A stretch of DNA of 14,442 nucleotides from NCBI GenBank assembly GCA_964545715.1, contig CAZJHX010000219.1:1-14442 (forward strand), written 5' to 3'. Source of the DNA: CAZJHX01 sp964545715. Its GTDB lineage: Bacteria; Myxococcota_A; UBA9042; GCA-2863065. Shown here piece after piece: positions 1 through 7,563 of this stretch. The notes beneath the pieces were generated by a model. It was given only the letters and a program-made list of their open reading frames with translations, searched no databases and was not told the DNA's origin. Within the stretch, counting starts at the first letter, position 1, and every line of letters begins with the position of its first letter. Made by a program: the position numbers and the translations under genes.

Positions 1-685
1 AGGCCTGGGCCGCGGGCTGCGCGGGCCCGTCGAAGCGGCCCGTCAACATCGGCGTCTGGTTGGCATAGGCCGTATGCGAGCCGTCGACCACGATCGGGTC
101 CTGCACGTCTCCGGAGGTGAAGGCCGCCACGTGCAGATCGCCCGTCCCGCCGCCCTGGCTGCTCCATGTCACGCCCCACTGATTACCCAACGGGATCAAC
201 ACGGTCTCGGAGATGTCGACCCCCAACGCCAGACTGTTGGCCGCCTGGAACCACAGCAGCGCGCCGGTCTGACCATTGAACACCCACACCTTTCCGCCGG
301 CGTTGGGGTTTGTGGCGACGACCTCTACGTCGCCGTCGTTGTCGAGATCTTTGACGGCGAGGATCTGCGTGACGCCGACGGCGGGACTGCGCCACAGCTT
401 CTGCCCGTCGCTGGTGCGAAAGGCCCACACGCTGCGCAGCGCGGCGAACAGGTACTCAGGAGCGGCCGTGCTGGTATCCACATCGGCCAGCACCGGCTCC
501 GGGGTGCCCGCGTCCAGGTCGTAGGTCCAGGCGATGCCGAACGTCTGGCCGGCCGCCAGGTCGCCCACGAGATTCGCGCGTCGCGACCGCTGCAGGTCGT
601 GATGAAAGTGATACCAGTCCGCAGACGCCGGCGCGGCCGCCAGTGTCGCCAGGATCACAGTCGCCTTGAGCAGAGGCCCGTTCAC
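1..685 (-). CDS. Secreted FG-GAP/VCBS or PQQ-like beta-propeller protein, C-terminus beyond the left edge
   Basis: The 228 visible residues are the N-terminal part; the reading frame is still open at base 1. The GTG at 685 is the likely start because an in-frame TGA lies ten codons upstream with no better codon between. It gives a typical Sec signal peptide: one Lys in the first residues, a hydrophobic stretch, and a cleavage site near PASA-DW around residue 22. The mature part has propeller-blade features: a calcium-loop-like KDLDNDGD at about residues 112-119, followed by VWVFNGQTGALLW, which resembles the blade end of PQQ/FG-GAP repeats. Similar proteins are extracellular or periplasmic scaffolds or adhesins; no enzyme active site is visible. 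It follows the GMC gene on the same strand after 60 bases, so it may be the last gene of that operon or have its own promoter. The family call is good; the specific role is unknown. Confidence 0.8.
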   Translation of the reverse strand, partial: MNGPLLKATVILATLAAAPASADWYHFHHDLQRSRRANLVGDLAAGQTFGIAWTYDLDAGTPEPVLADVDTSTAAPEYLFAALRSVWAFRTSDGQKLWRSPAVGVTQILAVKDLDNDGDVEVVATNPNAGGKVWVFNGQTGALLWFQAANSLALGVDISETVLIPLGNQWGVTWSSQGGGTGDLHVAAFTSGDVQDPIVVDGSHTAYANQTPMLTGRFDGPAQPAAQA

Positions 686-745
686 ATACCAATCGCTGTT
701 CTGGTTACAGGCTCACATTAGCAGCGCGCCGCCGTGCGCACAATC

Positions 746-2275
746 TCACCGCAGCCGGGCCAGCAGCCGCTCGCACAGATAGCGGGAGACGGTCATGATC
801 GGCGTCATCGTGTGGCTGGACGAGCTACTCGGGAAGCCGCACGAGTCGAAGACGTAGACACCGCGCGTGCCGTAGACCTGCCCGTCTGGATTGGCGCCGC
901 CGTCGCTCTCGTTGCCCGCGAAGCGCACCGTGCCCTGCTGATGAGCGGAGACCATGGGCACCGTCGCCCGGTCGAACGCGATGTCGTCCACGGCTGAAAG
1001 GTCGGCTTTGCCCGTGATGATCAGGGGGCGCGCAGTGGGTACGATCACGCGGTCGGCGCCGGACGCCAGGTAGACCTCGGCGGCCACCTTGATCGCGTGA
1101 CGCAGGCGCGCTTTGTGGTTGTCGCGCTGCTCGTAGCGGATGAGCGGGCGGCCGTCTGGGAGCAGCTCCACCGTGCCCGACGGCTGGTCCGGCGTCAGCA
1201 GCAGCGCGCCCGCCATGCGTGAGAAGTCGCCCATCATCTGTTTGCCCAGCGTGCCGGTGAACGGAAGCATTGTGGACACCAGCCCCGGCGTGCCCATCAC
1301 CCCCTCGATGCGATAGCCCCACAGACCGTGTTCGGGGTGGTCTTCAACCTCGTGCTCGGTGATGGCATAGGACTGCGGGATGCCGGTGGCGGCGTCGATG
1401 GTCTCGCTGTACTGCGCGACGATCGGCAGCTGCGGTTGCAGCATCAGGTGCCGGCCGACGTGGCTGTTGCCGAGGCCGGATCGCAGCAGCAACTGGGCCG
1501 AGGCGATGGCGTTGGCCGCCACGATCACCGTGCCCGCTTTCACCGTCAGCGAGCCCTTCTCCTGATAGCCGCGGCTGTCCAGCGCGCGCACCTCCACGCG
1601 CTTGGTGTCCGACGTAGCGTCGTGGATCGCGACCGCACGCGCGCGCACGTAGAACCGCGCGCCTGCGGTGACGGCCTTGGGGATCGCGACCGTGCGCAGG
1701 TTTTGCTTGGCCTCGGCGGGGCAGCCGAGAAAGCACGTCCCAAGCTCCGCGCAGTCGACCCGGTTGTCGTCCATCACCTCGCCGCGTAGGCCCAGCTTTC
1801 GGGCGCCCTGACGCAGCTTGTCGTTGGCCTTGTTGACCATGTCGTCTTCAATCTGGGACGCCGACAGGTCCGTCAGGGTCGCCGCCAGATGAGGCGCCAG
1901 CGCGGCTTCTGTGTAGTCCGTCAGCCCGTGCTTCTTCTGCCAGTGGTGGAGTACGCCTTCCGGGATGGGGACCACATCACATGCGTTGATGACCGGTCCG
2001 CCGCCCAACACGCGGCCCTGCAGCACGGAGATCGAGAGGTCCTCCGTCGCCCGGCCGCCGCGGTCCATGTACAGCTGGTCGTACATCTCCGCGTCGCGTT
2101 GCGTGAAGTCGTCGGCCGTGAAGTGGCCGCCCTCCTCCAGCACCACGACCTCCAGACCGGCCTCTGCCAGCACCCGCGCCGCTGTGCCGCCGCCCGCGCC
2201 CGAGCCGATGATGCACACCTGGGTGGACACCGTCTCCGGTACCGCCTTGGACAGATCGATGATCGCGCCGGCCAT
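746..2275 (-). CDS. GMC-family FAD-dependent oxidoreductase (large dehydrogenase subunit)
   Basis: This 509-aa flavoprotein probably oxidises an alcohol, sugar or sterol hydroxyl group; the substrate cannot be read from sequence. An FAD-binding Rossmann motif GSGAGG sits at residues 24-29, followed by a beta strand ending in VVVLEEGG. The C-terminal GMC signature has SAHQQGT with the expected catalytic His at 445, then YVFDSCGFPSSSSSHTMTP, where the usual Asn-Pro is replaced by His-Thr. A cluster Cys175-x5-Cys181-x3-Cys185 lies in a region where some FAD-dependent sugar dehydrogenases carry an iron-sulfur cluster. The ATG at 2275 is preferred over an upstream in-frame start at 2308 because it forms a TGATG overlap with the stop of the preceding subunit-3-like gene and leads straight into the FAD fold. 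No signal peptide is visible, so export would rely on its Tat-bearing partner. The family is certain; localisation and substrate are inferred. Confidence 0.92.
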   Translation of the reverse strand: MAGAIIDLSKAVPETVSTQVCIIGSGAGGGTAARVLAEAGLEVVVLEEGGHFTADDFTQRDAEMYDQLYMDRGGRATEDLSISVLQGRVLGGGPVINACDVVPIPEGVLHHWQKKHGLTDYTEAALAPHLAATLTDLSASQIEDDMVNKANDKLRQGARKLGLRGEVMDDNRVDCAELGTCFLGCPAEAKQNLRTVAIPKAVTAGARFYVRARAVAIHDATSDTKRVEVRALDSRGYQEKGSLTVKAGTVIVAANAIASAQLLLRSGLGNSHVGRHLMLQPQLPIVAQYSETIDAATGIPQSYAITEHEVEDHPEHGLWGYRIEGVMGTPGLVSTMLPFTGTLGKQMMGDFSRMAGALLLTPDQPSGTVELLPDGRPLIRYEQRDNHKARLRHAIKVAAEVYLASGADRVIVPTARPLIITGKADLSAVDDIAFDRATVPMVSAHQQGTVRFAGNESDGGANPDGQVYGTRGVYVFDSCGFPSSSSSHTMTPIMTVSRYLCERLLARLR

Positions 2276-2823
2276 CAGACCGGCCCGTCGTAGCCGAGAT
2301 GCGGCCACACCTCGGGCTGATCGTAGAAGACCAGGTAGATGAACTTTCTAAACGCGATCGAGACCTTGCGGCGGTCCAGGTCGTCCGCGACCGCCCAGGT
2401 GTCGAAGTGCGTCAGCTGCTCTTCAGCGCTGAGGTTGGAGAACGTGGTGGCGCGCCTGTCGTGCACGACCGGCCCGAACTCCAGCCAGCTCAGTGCCAGG
2501 GTCAGGTCTTTGACGTTCTGCGCGGGCTCGTCGGCCAGAAACGTGTCGAACAGCCGCGCCATGTCGTAGTCCGCGGCGCCGACCTCGAAGGGGCCGCCCC
2601 GCGGGATCAGCGCGTGCGCCAGGTTGGTCAGCGTGCGGTACTCGTGATTGGACAGCACGCCGATGCCCTCCACGTCGGGGGCGCAGCCGCGCAGGCCCAG
2701 CAGCAGGCCGCCACCTCCGGCCGCCAGCCCCACGACCGAGGCCAGTCCGCCCAGCCCCCACTTCAGCGCGCGGCGCCGCGAGATAAACGCAAACATCCCC
2801 GCACGTCCGGTCCCGTCTGTCAT
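2275..2823 (-). CDS. Gluconate 2-dehydrogenase subunit 3 family protein with Tat-like leader
   Basis: This is a 182-aa small subunit of a membrane-associated FAD dehydrogenase. The leader has SRRRALKWG at residues 15-23, close to the Tat consensus S-R-R-x-F-L-K, followed by a hydrophobic Gly/Leu/Ala stretch to Cys47. LRGC is a poor lipobox because of the Arg, so lipidation is uncertain. The rest matches the subunit 3 family: an EYRTLTNLAHALIP segment early and the ending DQPEVWPHLGYDGPV, typical of these proteins next to GMC subunits. In characterised FAD-glucose and fructose dehydrogenases the small subunit carries the Tat signal and escorts the flavoprotein across the membrane; the same arrangement is inferred here. 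The ATG at 2823 overlaps the upstream stop as ATGA, and the gene's own stop overlaps the GMC start. An in-frame start at 2949 would run deep into the upstream gene and is rejected. Confidence 0.88.
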   Translation of the reverse strand: MTDGTGRAGMFAFISRRRALKWGLGGLASVVGLAAGGGGLLLGLRGCAPDVEGIGVLSNHEYRTLTNLAHALIPRGGPFEVGAADYDMARLFDTFLADEPAQNVKDLTLALSWLEFGPVVHDRRATTFSNLSAEEQLTHFDTWAVADDLDRRKVSIAFRKFIYLVFYDQPEVWPHLGYDGPV

Positions 2824-4646
2824 GGCTGTGCCCGCTTGAGCTCGGCATCCGTCACAGACTCGACGCATGACAACAGCCGCTTGGCGGAGCGCTCGACGGC
2901 TGCGATATCCATGGGGTTGGTCAGCTTGCTGCGCACCCTCGAGTACCACCGCTCGTTCTCATCGGTCACCTGTGTGATGCACGCCACAGTCTTGCAGGCG
3001 CACGCGCGGGTGGCCAGGGCCTCGGCCTCGTTCACTATCTTGGTCTCCGCGACGCCCAGCACCTCCAGCAGCTTGCGCGCGGTGGGCGGCTCGGCGGGGA
3101 TGCGGATCCCCGGCGGCTTTTCGGGCAGCGTCACGCGCGGATCGTCCACTGCAGGAAACGGGACTTTGGCCGGCTTCACCCGATAGCTCATCAGCTTGGG
3201 CGCGTCGGTTGCGGCGACGGCCCAGTCGACGACGCCGCGCCTCTCCTTTGGGGAGAAGCCCTGCGCGTGAACCACGGTGCGCCCGGTGTGCCGTGTCCCG
3301 CCGGTGCCGGGCCACTTGTGCGCGCCCAGCGCCCCGGCAAACCGGCCGGCGTCCTCAACACTGTCCCAGCGCGTGACCCAGATCAGCCGCTCTTCATCCC
3401 CGCGCCGGTAGACCCGGTAGCTGTCGCCACCCCAGCCCGCCGCCGCCTCAGCGGCCTGCTTTCGGCTGGACGTCTCGCTGAGCAGGATGCGGATCGCCAG
3501 CTCACCCAGGGTGTTTTCTTTGAGCAGCTTCCAGCCGGTCAGCGCGGCGGGCGTCTCGGCGGGAAACGTCAGCTTCAACGGCGGGTCGTCGCCGCGCAGA
3601 AACTTGCCCGGATGCAGCAGGTGCTCGGTGGACAGCGGCGGGCTCACGAAGGCCGCGTCGAGCTTGGCCCAGCCGCCGTCCTGGAGCAGGCGCATGCAGA
3701 AGTGCATCCCCTGCGTGTACGGGATCAGCAGCGTGTCGCGATAGATGGCCGGCGCGTTGTTGTACGCCTCGCCTGCTGCAAATTTGGCGATGATCGGCGT
3801 GATGAACTCCATAATCGCGACCATCACGTCCGGCGGGGACGCCAGAAAGTCCTGCTGCTCGGACGGCTTGGCCACGGCCAGAATCATCATCACTGTGGCC
3901 TCGCCCTCGATGAGGCCGGCCACACCCATGGCCATGTCGTCGTCGTGGCGGGTGGCGCCGTGCAGCGAGTGCAGGTCAAAGCGCTGATCCATCAGCGCGT
4001 GCTCGATCTCGTGGGCCAGTACCGCCTTCTCTTCCTCGTACTTGCCCGACAGCGCGTCGGTCAGCAGGTCCATCAGGCCCTTGGGTCCCTTCTCCTGGGC
4101 GTCCTTGATCAGGTAGAGGTCCTTGGTGTCCGGGTCGTAGAAGCCGGCGACCTCCTGGGTGTAGAGGTCGGTCAGCACGCCGCCGAGATCGACCTCGTCG
4201 CCGAAGAAGCCAAACGCCACGTACGCCGCGCGATTGGCCTCCATCACCGCCTTTGGCCACTCTTTATCGACCTCGTAGCGCATCCGCTCCGCCAGCGCGG
4301 CGCGCGTCATGAAGCGTGCGCGCACCGGCCACCGAAAGCTCTGTCCGCGCAGGTGCGGCAGGGACTTCACGTAGCTCCAGCGCCACCAGGCCACCGCCTC
4401 GACGAGCTTCCCCGCGTCCGCCAGCGCATCGCCGCGCGCCATCAGCTCCTGCGCTGTGCCCGAGGGCGGATCCGGCACCGGATCGTCGGGCCCCACCGTC
4501 GCGACAGGCGCCGTCGCCGTGGGACGCGGCGGCGGGTCCGGGTCCGAGTGTGGGCGATCCACGGGCTGCGGCTTCAGCGGCGCCGTCGTCTCCGGCGCGC
4601 ACGCCGCGACAAAGAGCAGGCCGAGCAGTATCGTCCGGCGCGCCAT
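2820..4646 (-). CDS. Lipoprotein with HEIEH zinc-metallopeptidase motif
   Basis: This 608-aa protein begins with a clear lipoprotein signal, MARRTILLGLLFVAAC, with the lipobox Cys at 16. A Pro/Thr/Asp-rich tether follows to about residue 65, so it is probably anchored in the envelope. A TPR-like or helical segment (GDALADAGKLVEAVAWWRW) comes next. The core carries HEIEHALMDQ with zinc-ligand His212 and His216 and catalytic Glu213; GLIEGEA follows about 30 residues later, and Glu247 or Glu249 could be the third zinc ligand, as in gluzincin-type peptidases. The C-terminal 60 residues contain a small Cys cluster (CACKTVAC) and a helical end with another Cys. I do not recognise a named family. 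The ATG at 4646 overlaps the transporter stop (TGATG), and the stop overlaps the next start (ATGA). A longer in-frame reading up to 5186 lies inside the transporter gene and is rejected. Peptidase activity is inferred from the motif alone. Confidence 0.85.
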   Translation of the reverse strand: MARRTILLGLLFVAACAPETTAPLKPQPVDRPHSDPDPPPRPTATAPVATVGPDDPVPDPPSGTAQELMARGDALADAGKLVEAVAWWRWSYVKSLPHLRGQSFRWPVRARFMTRAALAERMRYEVDKEWPKAVMEANRAAYVAFGFFGDEVDLGGVLTDLYTQEVAGFYDPDTKDLYLIKDAQEKGPKGLMDLLTDALSGKYEEEKAVLAHEIEHALMDQRFDLHSLHGATRHDDDMAMGVAGLIEGEATVMMILAVAKPSEQQDFLASPPDVMVAIMEFITPIIAKFAAGEAYNNAPAIYRDTLLIPYTQGMHFCMRLLQDGGWAKLDAAFVSPPLSTEHLLHPGKFLRGDDPPLKLTFPAETPAALTGWKLLKENTLGELAIRILLSETSSRKQAAEAAAGWGGDSYRVYRRGDEERLIWVTRWDSVEDAGRFAGALGAHKWPGTGGTRHTGRTVVHAQGFSPKERRGVVDWAVAATDAPKLMSYRVKPAKVPFPAVDDPRVTLPEKPPGIRIPAEPPTARKLLEVLGVAETKIVNEAEALATRACACKTVACITQVTDENERWYSRVRSKLTNPMDIAAVERSAKRLLSCVESVTDAELKRAQP

Positions 4647-6007
4647 CAGCTGAGGAAGGCCACGACGTAGGCCACAGCCACGGTGATCTGCACCACCGCG
4701 TACAGCGCGGCGACCTTCACAAACCCGGCAAACGACAGGTCCAGCTTGTTCTTGTGGATGATCGTCATCGCCACCAGCGTCGACGCGGACCCGATCGGCG
4801 TGATGTTGCCGCCCAGGTTGGCGCCGAAGATGACCGCCCACCACATCGGCGACTGCGGGTCGGTGCCCAGCGACGACAGGATCTTGGCCAGCATCGCGGC
4901 CAGCGGGATGTTGTCTGTGACCGAGCTGAACACCGCGGCGGCCACAAGCATGGCCCCGCTGCCCACGGTCGCGCCCAGGTTGATGACGTGCTCCAGAGCG
5001 CCGCCGATGGCGTTGAGGACCTGGGCGTGCTCCATGACGTTGATCACGATGAACAGCGCGATGAAGAAGCCCAGCAGATCCCAGTCCACCGTCCGGTAGA
5101 ACTGGTCGACCTCGTTTTTGTACCGCCACAACATCAGGGTCGCGAACATCAGCGCGACGAAGCCCATGCCCAGCTCGCTGACCCACGGCAGGACGCTGGT
5201 GGTGGCGATGACCGCGATGAAGAGGACCGTCATGACGGCGCCGAAGATGAAGAACTCACGGCTGGACTGGCCGTCGTTCTCGTCAAAGCCCTCGACCTGC
5301 TCTGCGGCGTGGTCACGCTCGTCGGCGCCCAGACGCCGGATGCCGAACTGGCGGGCGCCCAGCACGATGGTGATGATCGTCGCGACGGTGACGTACGGGG
5401 CGGCGACAACGAAAAAGCGGCCGAAGCTGATGCCCGCGGTGGTGCCCACGATGATGTTCGGCACTGAGCTGATCAAGGTGAGGAGCCCGCCGACGTTTGT
5501 GAGCAACGCCTCGATCAACAAAAAGCCCAGGAGCAGGTTTCTGCGTCCCAGCTTGTCCAGCGAGACCACCGACAGCGAGCCCACGATGATCATCGCTGTG
5601 ACGTTGTTCAGCACGGCGCTGAACACCACGGTCATCAGGCTGTAGTACCAAAGCAGGATCAGCGGATCGCCGCCCGAGCGCTTGGTCAGCTTGATGGCGA
5701 TCCACGTGAAGAGTCCGGACCGTGACGTGACATCCACAAAGATCGACGAGCCCAGGATGATCGCGATGACCCCCCAATCGACCGCCGGGATGTACACCGG
5801 CACCCGCATCTCTTCGCCGAAGGCGTTGACGACGGGCCCAAACGGCAGCAGGTCCAGCGCCGTGCCCAGCAGCAGGCTGATCACCGCAAACGTGCCGGCG
5901 ATCAGGGACTTCTTGGCGTGCAGCTTCTCTTCCAGCGCCAGGCAGAGGATCAGCCCGACCAGAATCAGCCCAAAGAGCACGGTCACCCAGGTGTCGACGT
6001 GATGCAT
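4646..6007 (-). CDS. ArsB/NhaD-type ion transporter (SLC13-like permease)
   Basis: This 453-aa integral inner-membrane protein has about ten to twelve hydrophobic helices. Two internal signatures place it in the ion transporter superfamily that includes ArsB, NhaD and the citrate/sodium carriers: FSAVLNNVTAMIIVGSL in the first half, and SSVTDNIPLAAML followed by GANLGGNITPIGSASTL in the second. A charged cytoplasmic loop (ADERDHAAEQVEGFDENDGQ) separates the halves, as in that fold. The substrate could be sodium/proton, arsenite or a carboxylate. No arsenic regulator, reductase or ATPase is nearby, so sodium/proton exchange or another anion is at least as likely. The ATG at 6007 overlaps the stop of the universal-stress-like gene (TGATG), suggesting the stress protein acts on this carrier. 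An in-frame start at 6214 lies in the upstream gene and encodes Arg/His/Gly-rich non-protein-like sequence, so it was not chosen. Confidence 0.9.
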   Translation of the reverse strand: MHHVDTWVTVLFGLILVGLILCLALEEKLHAKKSLIAGTFAVISLLLGTALDLLPFGPVVNAFGEEMRVPVYIPAVDWGVIAIILGSSIFVDVTSRSGLFTWIAIKLTKRSGGDPLILLWYYSLMTVVFSAVLNNVTAMIIVGSLSVVSLDKLGRRNLLLGFLLIEALLTNVGGLLTLISSVPNIIVGTTAGISFGRFFVVAAPYVTVATIITIVLGARQFGIRRLGADERDHAAEQVEGFDENDGQSSREFFIFGAVMTVLFIAVIATTSVLPWVSELGMGFVALMFATLMLWRYKNEVDQFYRTVDWDLLGFFIALFIVINVMEHAQVLNAIGGALEHVINLGATVGSGAMLVAAAVFSSVTDNIPLAAMLAKILSSLGTDPQSPMWWAVIFGANLGGNITPIGSASTLVAMTIIHKNKLDLSFAGFVKVAALYAVVQITVAVAYVVAFLS

Positions 6008-6858
6008 CAGAGCAGCAGCATCGGCACGGAGCGCAGCTCGACCGCCAGCGGGTACGCCAGGCCGTGCATCGCCAGCTGGTCGTCGTCTTTGGTGTGCATC
6101 ACCAACAGGTCGAGGTCCTGGGCTTCGATCAGCTCTTTGAAGATGGAGAGACGATGGCCGACCGTGACCCGCTCTTCTACCGTGATGGGCACGTCCGCCA
6201 GCTTTTGTCGGCATGACTGGATGAAGTCGTGCGGCGCCTTCAGCAGCTGCTCGTGGATGTCGTGGCGGGCGACCTCGCTGTCGATGTTTGCGCAGCGCCC
6301 GATCGCGTCCATATAGCGGTCGAAGGTCGCGCCGTCTTCCACGTGGGCCAGAAAGAGGACGCCGTCGTCGCTGGTCATCGACACGGCCATGTTGACCAGA
6401 CCGTCATCGCCGGTGAGATGGTCGGTCAGTGCCATCACGCGGTCGGTGTTCTGCACCCCGGACTCCCAAACCCCGTCATCCAGCCTGGGGAGGACCAGCA
6501 CGGGCACGTCCGTGACCTGGGTGAGCACCTCCAGGTGGTCGCCGAGCGTGAAGGGCCACTGCCAGGCGCCGCTGTAGAGGTTTCGATACGTGCACACCAG
6601 GTCCGGGCGCTCGGTCTCGACCAGTCGCAGGACGTCGCCCACACTGCCGATCGCGCCTGCCGAGAACTCCCGCCAGTCGGTGTCGGCGGCGCCGTCGATG
6701 CCGCTGAGGAACGCGCGCACGCGATCGCCGAACAGCTTGGCCTGGTACTCCTCCAGGTCCGAGATGATCAGCGCCTTGCCAAACGTGATGCTGTGGTAGT
6801 GGAAGACGGCCTTGGAGGCGGCCTTGAAGACGCTTTCAAATTGGTCGAGCCGGGACAT
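6007..6858 (-). CDS. Universal stress protein-like, two tandem Usp domains
   Basis: This is a 283-aa soluble protein with no signal peptide. Two halves of about 140 residues each look like Usp folds. The first begins near KALIISD and ends in DVPVLVLPR; the second begins near NMAVSMTSDDGVLFLAHVED and ends in LDLLVMHTKDDD plus RSVPMLLL. The ATP-binding G-x2-G-x9-G(S/T) loop of UspA-type proteins is not intact in either half, so nucleotide binding may be lost or altered. It overlaps the transporter start by one base (TGATG). In other bacteria Usp proteins are encoded beside, and regulate, transporters (for example TeaD with the TeaABC ectoine carrier), so a role as cytoplasmic regulator of the downstream carrier is inferred. 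The ATG at 6858 lies 23 bases after the upstream stop and has only a weak ribosome site. Confidence 0.8.
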   Translation of the reverse strand: MSRLDQFESVFKAASKAVFHYHSITFGKALIISDLEEYQAKLFGDRVRAFLSGIDGAADTDWREFSAGAIGSVGDVLRLVETERPDLVCTYRNLYSGAWQWPFTLGDHLEVLTQVTDVPVLVLPRLDDGVWESGVQNTDRVMALTDHLTGDDGLVNMAVSMTSDDGVLFLAHVEDGATFDRYMDAIGRCANIDSEVARHDIHEQLLKAPHDFIQSCRQKLADVPITVEERVTVGHRLSIFKELIEAQDLDLLVMHTKDDDQLAMHGLAYPLAVELRSVPMLLL

Positions 6859-6881
6859 GCCGGCCGATCATGGCTTGCCGT

Positions 6882-7466
6882 TTACTCGGAGTCCAGCGTG
6901 TACTGCCGACGGACCGTCTCCGGGATCTCGGCGCGCTTGGTATAGCGCTCGTTCAGGTCCTGCAGTGCGTTGTAATCCTGGGGCTCGCTTTCGAGCTGCG
7001 CCATGCCGACCGGGACGCTGCCGGCCATGAACCACATGGTCTCGCTGACGGCCCATGCGGGCTTCTTCTTTTTCGGCTGCACCGCGGGCATGCTCTGTAC
7101 GGTGGGCGTGCGCTCGATTTCGGCGCGCTTCACGGCCGCGCCCTTCAGGGAGATGATGGCCGACGCTCCACGGCGCTTGATTCGCGCTCTCTCGACCTCG
7201 CTGCGCCGCTCACTTTCTTCGTGCAGAAGCAGCTCTTGCTCGCTGATGGCGTCGATGTTCATGTAGGTGTCTGCCGCCCTGCACAGTTGACGCGCTTCGG
7301 CGACGTCTTCCGCGCTGAACTCCGGCACCTCAAACAGCCCGCTTGATTGCCAGCGGCGTTGGGGCACGGGGCGCAGCTTTATGCTGTCGTCGGTCAAGAA
7401 GTCCTTTGCCGACGCGTGCATGCTGGCCTCTTCGATCTCACTCAAGCTCAGGGCGTGTTCAGACAC
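6882..7466 (-). CDS. Hypothetical 194-aa charged protein, first gene of the operon
   Basis: I do not recognise this family. It is soluble, with no signal peptide or membrane helix. The N-terminal part (residues 1-35) is acidic and helical. The middle holds a Glu/Arg-rich likely helix or coiled coil (EQELLLHEESERRSEVERARIK, about residues 98-120). A PKKKKPAW basic patch follows, then a conserved-looking MWFMAGSVPVGM segment and an acidic/basic tail. The start is uncertain: GTG at 7466 follows a GGAG box nine bases upstream, while ATG at 7421 follows AAGAGG five bases upstream (179 aa). Longer readings up to 7628 would enter the divergent PilZ-like gene and cross the AT-rich promoter region, so they are rejected. 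It is the promoter-proximal gene before the universal-stress-like gene (23-base gap) and may be a regulator or adaptor, but nothing in the sequence proves that. Confidence 0.75.
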   Translation of the reverse strand: MSEHALSLSEIEEASMHASAKDFLTDDSIKLRPVPQRRWQSSGLFEVPEFSAEDVAEARQLCRAADTYMNIDAISEQELLLHEESERRSEVERARIKRRGASAIISLKGAAVKRAEIERTPTVQSMPAVQPKKKKPAWAVSETMWFMAGSVPVGMAQLESEPQDYNALQDLNERYTKRAEIPETVRRQYTLDSE

Positions 7467-7563
7467 TCGATATGTCTCCGTTACATTCGATAGATTTACA
7501 GTGTACACAAAATCGTGAGAGTGCGGTAGTAATTTTTCGCTTTGTAATGATTTAAATGTGCCG
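7467..7563. promoter_or_regulatory. AT-rich divergent promoter region
   Basis: These 97 bases between divergent genes are about 63% A+T, in sharp contrast to the GC-rich coding DNA on both sides. They must hold promoters for the minus-strand operon and for the PilZ-like gene. A perfect 8-bp palindrome GTGTACAC lies at 7501-7508 and could be a dimer-binding site. I could not fix convincing -35/-10 pairs on either strand: TTTACA (7495-7500) and TAGTAAT (7527-7533) are only partial matches and are badly spaced. The GGAG ribosome site for the GTG at 7466 is at the left end of this region. Confidence 0.6.

Noticed and set aside
686..745. Promoter or terminator between the GMC and propeller genes
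   Set aside because: TTGTGC and TAATGT with a 17-base spacer exist, but each matches only three of six consensus positions. The GC-rich stretch forms no convincing hairpin with a T-run.
2824..2949. N-terminal extension of the subunit 3 gene
   Set aside because: It overlaps the upstream lipoprotein's coding end and puts about 40 unrelated residues before a good Tat-like leader.
3267..4670. Long open frame on the plus strand (467 codons)
   Set aside because: It is antisense to the HEIEH lipoprotein gene, Arg/His/Val-rich and without domain features. The other long plus-strand frames (2299-3186, 4316-5467, 8866-10626) fail for the same reason.
4647..5186. N-terminal extension of the HEIEH lipoprotein to 5186
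   Set aside because: It would lie wholly inside the transporter gene, and its product is Arg/Gly/His-rich. The lipoprotein signal at 4646 and the TGATG coupling fix the true start.
4646..6007. Dedicated arsenic resistance operon
   Set aside because: The carrier fold is ArsB-like, but no ArsR, ArsC, ArsA or arsenic-related gene is present, so the substrate is left open.
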